From Spirochaetia bacterium (GTDB lineage: Bacteria; Spirochaetota; Spirochaetia; Treponematales; Treponemataceae): a stretch of DNA of 37,814 bases. The notes beneath the pieces are model-generated. The model was given only the letters and a program-made list of their open reading frames with translations. It was not told where the DNA came from and did no database searches. A program made the position numbers and the translations under genes. This document shows, one piece after another, positions 33,841 to 37,814 of the stretch (position 1 is the stretch's first letter; each line of letters starts with the position of its first letter). The stretch is taken from assembly GCA_900767955.1 (NCBI GenBank), contig CAAGBC010000005.1, positions 1-37,814 on the forward strand. The letters run 5' to 3'.

Positions 33841-36800
33841 ATGAAAAAAGGGATTTTAAGTTTTTTATTGGCAATAGGAATTTGTTTTTCTTTTATTTCT
33901 TGTGTTCAGTCATTTGACCCAGAAGTAAACAAAGAACAAGAAAAACCAAAACCTAATCCAAGTCCTGATGACAACCCTCAATTACAAGAAGGTTTGTATC
34001 TTTACAACAATGAAATGAATCCTTCTTATGATTCACGTACAAAAGCGCTAGATTCAATTTTTAATCCAGATGAACTTGGTGAAATGGTTTTAGTTATTGA
34101 CCGTTCAGAATGGAATAAACATCTTGAATATTGTGATATTGATATTGGACATGAAGAAAGCGTTATTGCAAAAGGTTTTTATTTTGCAAAAGACAGTAAA
34201 CAATGGTTCTTTAAAGACGTTGGTTTTAGAATTCGTGGAAACACAAGTAGATGTAAACCACAAGATAGTGCAGGAAATTATATTCAGTCACATTTTGCAA
34301 TAGATTTTGAAGAATGGCTTACAGATGAAGATAAAGCTGCAAACCTTGATAAAAAACTTGCAAAATCAATGCGTGGTGTGATGCTAAAAAGATTTAAGGA
34401 TGATGCAACATATAGCCGCGAAGTATATGGATATAATTTATTCCGTAAAAATAAAATCTGGATTGCTCCTCGTGCGGCATATACAACGTTAAAAATTCAG
34501 ATTGTAGACGATTTAGACTTAGATAAAGATGGCGATACTAAAGAATTTGAAACAGTTAATTATGGCGTTTACGGAATGATTGAAGAAATCAAAAAACGAT
34601 TCCTTGCAGAACGCACAGAAAAACAAGGTGGCGGAAACTTTGTTGGCAATAACGGAAACCTTTGGAAATGTACTTGGAAAGGTTGTAAACCAAATTTTGT
34701 AAAAAATGAAGCAAATAGCATTGGTGAAGAAAAAGTTGAACCAATAAAAGATTCAAGTGGAAAAGTTGTTCAATTTGATAAAGAAACATTTACTTATGAT
34801 TACAAGGGTGATAACACTTTAGCAGAAGGAAAAACACAACTTTTAGCATTTATGGAAGAATTAAATAATCTTCCAAATTGTAATGACGGAAATAATGACG
34901 AAGCTGATATAGCAACAATCAAAGAATTTTACACAAATAAAATGGATGGCGATTTATTCCTTCGTACTTATGCAATTAATGTAATTTTGGGAATGAATGA
35001 CGATTATTGGGTAAATAACAATAACTTCTATTTTTATTTTGATGAAGATGGAAAAGGTTATTTTATTCCTTATGATTATGACAATATTTTGGGAGTAAGC
35101 TGTGTATCTAATTTTGATGTTGGAACTAAAAATCCTATGGAATGGGGAAGTTTAACAGATGAACAGCATCCTTTAATTCAGAAGATTTTAAATGTTCCAG
35201 AATATATGCAAGCTTACAAAACATATCTTGATTTATATTCAAATGAACAAAGTTATTTTGATGATGATAAAAGTATTGCTCAAATTACAAAGTGGCAATC
35301 TATGATTCAAAATTATATTTATAGTCCAGATTTAAATTACAAAGATACAACTTCTTCATTTGAAGATAAAGTTGCAGATTGGAGTATCACTTTTGTTGAT
35401 TACAAAATTTATACTCCATCTAGTTTGAATTATTTTACAGTTCGTCAAAAGGCTATCAAAGCATATCTTAATCCAAGTTCAGATAAACTTACACTTACAA
35501 TAAATGCAGGTGAAGGTACTTTTGAATCTGGTAAAAAGACAATCATTTGTGATTTTAAAATGTTAGATACTGTAAGTGACGTAATAAGTCGTAATAATGT
35601 TAGTATCAAATTTACTGAAAAAGATACAATTGAATATGCTTATGAAAAAGGTGGATATTATTATTGGCCTGTTCATTTTGTTGATGAAAAAGGTAATAAA
35701 GTAAGTGAAGATACTACTTTGTTTGAATCAATGGTATTAAATGTTGCATATGCAAAATATATTCCTGTTGTATTTGATTTTAATGGCGGAACATACGATT
35801 CCACTTCAACAGTTACAACTTACATTTTGGAAAATGATGCAATTGGAAAGTATTATGTCGTAAAACCATCTAAAGACGGATATGTTTTTATTGGTTGGAC
35901 AGCAACAAAAGATGGAACTGATTATGTTGAATCAATTGGTGACAAAGGTATTACACTTTATGCAAAATGGGTATCACAAGATGAAGCAAAACCATTGTAT
36001 GAATATAGTTCTGACAATACAGAAGTAACATTTATCTTTAGACCAACTGATTTTGGTTACAATTGGCCTAGTAGTGCAAATTACACAGTTAGATTGATGT
36101 CAGAAGCTACAGGATGGAGTGATAATGGTAATTATTATCTGACAAAACAAGATGATGGAACTTACACAATAACATTAAAATATTCTGAAATAGAGGAAGG
36201 CTTTGGTTGGTGGGCAGGATTTAAATTCTATGTAAAAGAAACAGATGATTGGCTTGGGCCTAATGAATATAAGGCAGTTATTGCACCTGAACAAATTTAT
36301 GGAAATGAAGATGACCCAAACTTTAGATTTGAATTACTTCAACCAAAACTTACCCTCGATTTAAACGGCGGAAACATTGACGGAAACGCAGATGTAATTT
36401 CATTCCCAACAAATGAAATACAGGGACTTTCTATAAGTTGGGTTTTTGAAGCATATGGATATTCAAATCCAACAAATGGGGATTTAATTTTTGCAGGTTG
36501 GACTCATACAAAAGACGGTGAAGATTTTGAAAAATTCATTCCTTCTGGTATAGCAACACTTTATGCAAGATGGATTGAACCTGTAGAATGTGTGTTGACA
36601 CTTAACGCTGGTGAATATGGATATTTTGAAGTTTGGAATGAAGAAACTGGTGATTATGAGCAAACACAAACAAGGGAATTTACATTTACAGCAGGTAATA
36701 AGTTATATGAAGTTCCAGGATATGCATCCTTTTATACAAAGTCAGATGAAAATGGAATGTACCAATTCTTATACTTTGTAGATGAAGCAGGCAATGAAAT

Positions 36801-37434
36801 ATATTCGGATACAACACTTACTGGTTCTACAACTATTACAGCTGTTTATGAATACAAACCATTAATTACAATAACACTTAATCCAAATGGTGGTTCCTAT
36901 TGGAGTAATGTACTTCAAGAAGAAATAACTTATACTGCACAATATTCTCAATATGAAGGCTATGGACTTCCATGGGATTGTAAAAAAGATGGATGTATTT
37001 TTAATGGTTGGTATGATACTGTTACTGGCGAAAGAGTTAATGAATGTTCATCAGAATATACTTCATTAATTGCTTATTGGATTGATGTATTTAGTAATGC
37101 CGATATCATTGGAAATATGACATACAATAAAGGTCAAGCATTAACAAAAGAAGATGATGACACTTATTCATATACATTTACATATTTAAGTGGTATGGCA
37201 GGTCAATGGCAAACAAGTGCAAATCAGATTGCGTTCAAACTTAGACCAAATAGCGATTGGGATGGAACAGATTTTGGTTCATACGATGAAGTTACACTTG
37301 ATAAATATGAAACATACTGTGGACAAGATTGTGGGAATATTGTTTGCTCAAATCTTGTAGATGGTTCAACTTATAAAATTACATTTAGATTGGAAGATAG
37401 TGAGTTAAAAGTTGGCGTATCTACAGTGCAATAA
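33841..37434 (+). CDS. CotH-kinase-like lipoprotein with InlB-type repeats
   Basis: A 1197-residue lipoprotein: lipobox SFISC (Cys21), then a Pro/Lys-rich stalk. Residues about 70-460 match the CotH kinase family: GFRIRGNTSR (128-137), ASFLKRF-like GVMLKRFKDDATYSRE, and the metal-binding IPYDYDNILG (D412, D414, N415), as in Bacillus CotH, a protein kinase with an atypical fold. InlB/Flg_new-type repeats follow from about 640 (FDFNGGTYD...GYVFIGWTA...LYAKW), 834, 917 and 1010. A sandwich domain (about 720-815) resembles a glycan-binding E-set. The last 115 residues are related to the end of the 12624 lipoprotein. Likely extracellular. CotH genes often accompany VTC and DUF4956 genes; here pyrF-pyrKD intervene. 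Confidence 0.9.
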   Translation: MKKGILSFLLAIGICFSFISCVQSFDPEVNKEQEKPKPNPSPDDNPQLQEGLYLYNNEMNPSYDSRTKALDSIFNPDELGEMVLVIDRSEWNKHLEYCDIDIGHEESVIAKGFYFAKDSKQWFFKDVGFRIRGNTSRCKPQDSAGNYIQSHFAIDFEEWLTDEDKAANLDKKLAKSMRGVMLKRFKDDATYSREVYGYNLFRKNKIWIAPRAAYTTLKIQIVDDLDLDKDGDTKEFETVNYGVYGMIEEIKKRFLAERTEKQGGGNFVGNNGNLWKCTWKGCKPNFVKNEANSIGEEKVEPIKDSSGKVVQFDKETFTYDYKGDNTLAEGKTQLLAFMEELNNLPNCNDGNNDEADIATIKEFYTNKMDGDLFLRTYAINVILGMNDDYWVNNNNFYFYFDEDGKGYFIPYDYDNILGVSCVSNFDVGTKNPMEWGSLTDEQHPLIQKILNVPEYMQAYKTYLDLYSNEQSYFDDDKSIAQITKWQSMIQNYIYSPDLNYKDTTSSFEDKVADWSITFVDYKIYTPSSLNYFTVRQKAIKAYLNPSSDKLTLTINAGEGTFESGKKTIICDFKMLDTVSDVISRNNVSIKFTEKDTIEYAYEKGGYYYWPVHFVDEKGNKVSEDTTLFESMVLNVAYAKYIPVVFDFNGGTYDSTSTVTTYILENDAIGKYYVVKPSKDGYVFIGWTATKDGTDYVESIGDKGITLYAKWVSQDEAKPLYEYSSDNTEVTFIFRPTDFGYNWPSSANYTVRLMSEATGWSDNGNYYLTKQDDGTYTITLKYSEIEEGFGWWAGFKFYVKETDDWLGPNEYKAVIAPEQIYGNEDDPNFRFELLQPKLTLDLNGGNIDGNADVISFPTNEIQGLSISWVFEAYGYSNPTNGDLIFAGWTHTKDGEDFEKFIPSGIATLYARWIEPVECVLTLNAGEYGYFEVWNEETGDYEQTQTREFTFTAGNKLYEVPGYASFYTKSDENGMYQFLYFVDEAGNEIYSDTTLTGSTTITAVYEYKPLITITLNPNGGSYWSNVLQEEITYTAQYSQYEGYGLPWDCKKDGCIFNGWYDTVTGERVNECSSEYTSLIAYWIDVFSNADIIGNMTYNKGQALTKEDDDTYSYTFTYLSGMAGQWQTSANQIAFKLRPNSDWDGTDFGSYDEVTLDKYETYCGQDCGNIVCSNLVDGSTYKITFRLEDSELKVGVSTVQ

Positions 37435-37444
37435 TTTCATTTAG

Positions 37445-37510
37445 TGAGATGCTGAAACAAGTTCAGCATGACACAAAGAATTTGTCATCCTGACGAAAGT
37501 CAGGATCTCA
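37445..37510. repeat. Two short dispersed palindromes in opposite orientations
   Basis: First copy 37445-37473: arms GATGCTGAA and TTCAGCATG, a C-to-G change in one arm matched by G-to-C in the other. Second copy 37484-37510: arms ATCCTGAC and GTCAGGAT. They face opposite ways and follow the CotH stop. Confidence 0.8.
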
Positions 37511-37530
37511 CTTCACAAATACAGGATCTT

Positions 37531-37567
37531 ATCCCTCAGTGTGAATCACTTCTGCTGGGGGATTTTT
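37531..37567 (+). terminator. Intrinsic terminator after the CotH gene
   Basis: Stem ATCCCTCAG (37531-37539) with CTGGGGGAT (37555-37563), one G-U pair, then five T. About 100 bases after the CotH stop. Confidence 0.8.
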
Positions 37568-37650
37568 ATTTTGTCAAAACAAGATTTGACAAATATTACG
37601 ATGGAATGCATGATTTTACTTTTAAAACAACTTCTTAAAATAAATAATCA

Positions 37651-37679
37651 TTGCGGCATTAAAAATTTAATGATAAAAT
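37651..37679 (+). promoter_or_regulatory. Extended -10 promoter of the CAAT-repeat gene
   Basis: TTGCGG (37651-37656), 17 bases, TAAAAT (37674-37679), with TG two bases before the -10 (extended -10). The predicted leader contains GCGAGG (37702-37707) nine bases before the ATG at 37717. Confidence 0.6.
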
Positions 37680-37716
37680 TGTTTAAATATATTTGACAAA
37701 AGCGAGGTTGTGCCTT

Positions 37717-37814
<98 letters not shown>

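Noticed and set aside
33793..33900. An ATG directly before the 9-G tract that could make the tract coding
   Set aside because: The CotH gene has its own ATG with GGAGA, and a perfect TATAAT follows the tract, so a promoter role fits better. A short upstream reading frame cannot be fully excluded.

Overview
The window is a low-GC, gene-dense bacterial segment. Its gene content points to an anaerobic, host- or gut-associated spirochaete of the Treponema type: an XPB-type repair helicase with its partner gene, a B12-binding radical SAM protein with a DUF4080 tail, a fused PyrK-PyrD, many lipoproteins with InlB-type repeats, and poly-G contingency tracts. The genus is inferred from gene content, not from a marker gene. 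No tRNA, rRNA or CRISPR array was seen.

Layout. Positions 1-5100 hold a GC-rich left edge with a strong inverted repeat, a TIGR02757-family protein, a small uncharacterised membrane protein, a B12/radical SAM enzyme, a flavin reductase-rubredoxin fusion and MetF. Positions 5100-6780 (minus strand) hold an ECF transporter S component and a haemolysin III-like protein. Positions 6900-10950 hold the XPB helicase operon. Positions 10950-12290 hold a PTS_EIIC_2-type permease behind a leader that may be structured. Positions 12290-19030 are an accessory region: three copies of a composite repeat, a very large phase-variable lipoprotein, a two-gene DUF4160 cassette ending in a terminator identical to the one before it, and a Phd/VapC toxin-antitoxin pair. 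Positions 19030-23400 encode one polypeptide joining a glycogen-debranching glucosidase to a type I pullulanase. Positions 23450-26240 hold a lipoprotein, a TetR regulator and an RlmL-like methyltransferase. Positions 26420-30850 are a five-gene operon: outer-membrane-type protein, VTC polyphosphate polymerase domain, DUF4956 membrane protein and two Cthe_2159-like beta-helix proteins. Positions 30940-33690 (minus strand) are pyrF and fused pyrK-pyrD. Positions 33780-37434 hold a CotH-kinase lipoprotein. The window ends inside a CAAT tetranucleotide repeat at the start of another gene.

The most notable theme is phase variation by three different routes. A run of 10 G just after the lipobox puts the 4.4-kb lipoprotein gene out of frame; 9 G would restore it. 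A run of 9 G fills most of the spacer between the -35 and -10 boxes of the CotH gene. At least 23 CAAT repeats follow the start codon of the last gene. The two poly-G-controlled lipoproteins share InlB-type repeats and a related C-terminal module. With the VTC/DUF4956/Cthe_2159 operon they suggest a switchable cell-surface system whose role I cannot name.

A second theme is that at least six genes have a -10 box ending 6-8 bases before the start codon and no Shine-Dalgarno sequence, which predicts leaderless transcripts. A third is a family of short palindromes whose arms vary in a compensatory way.
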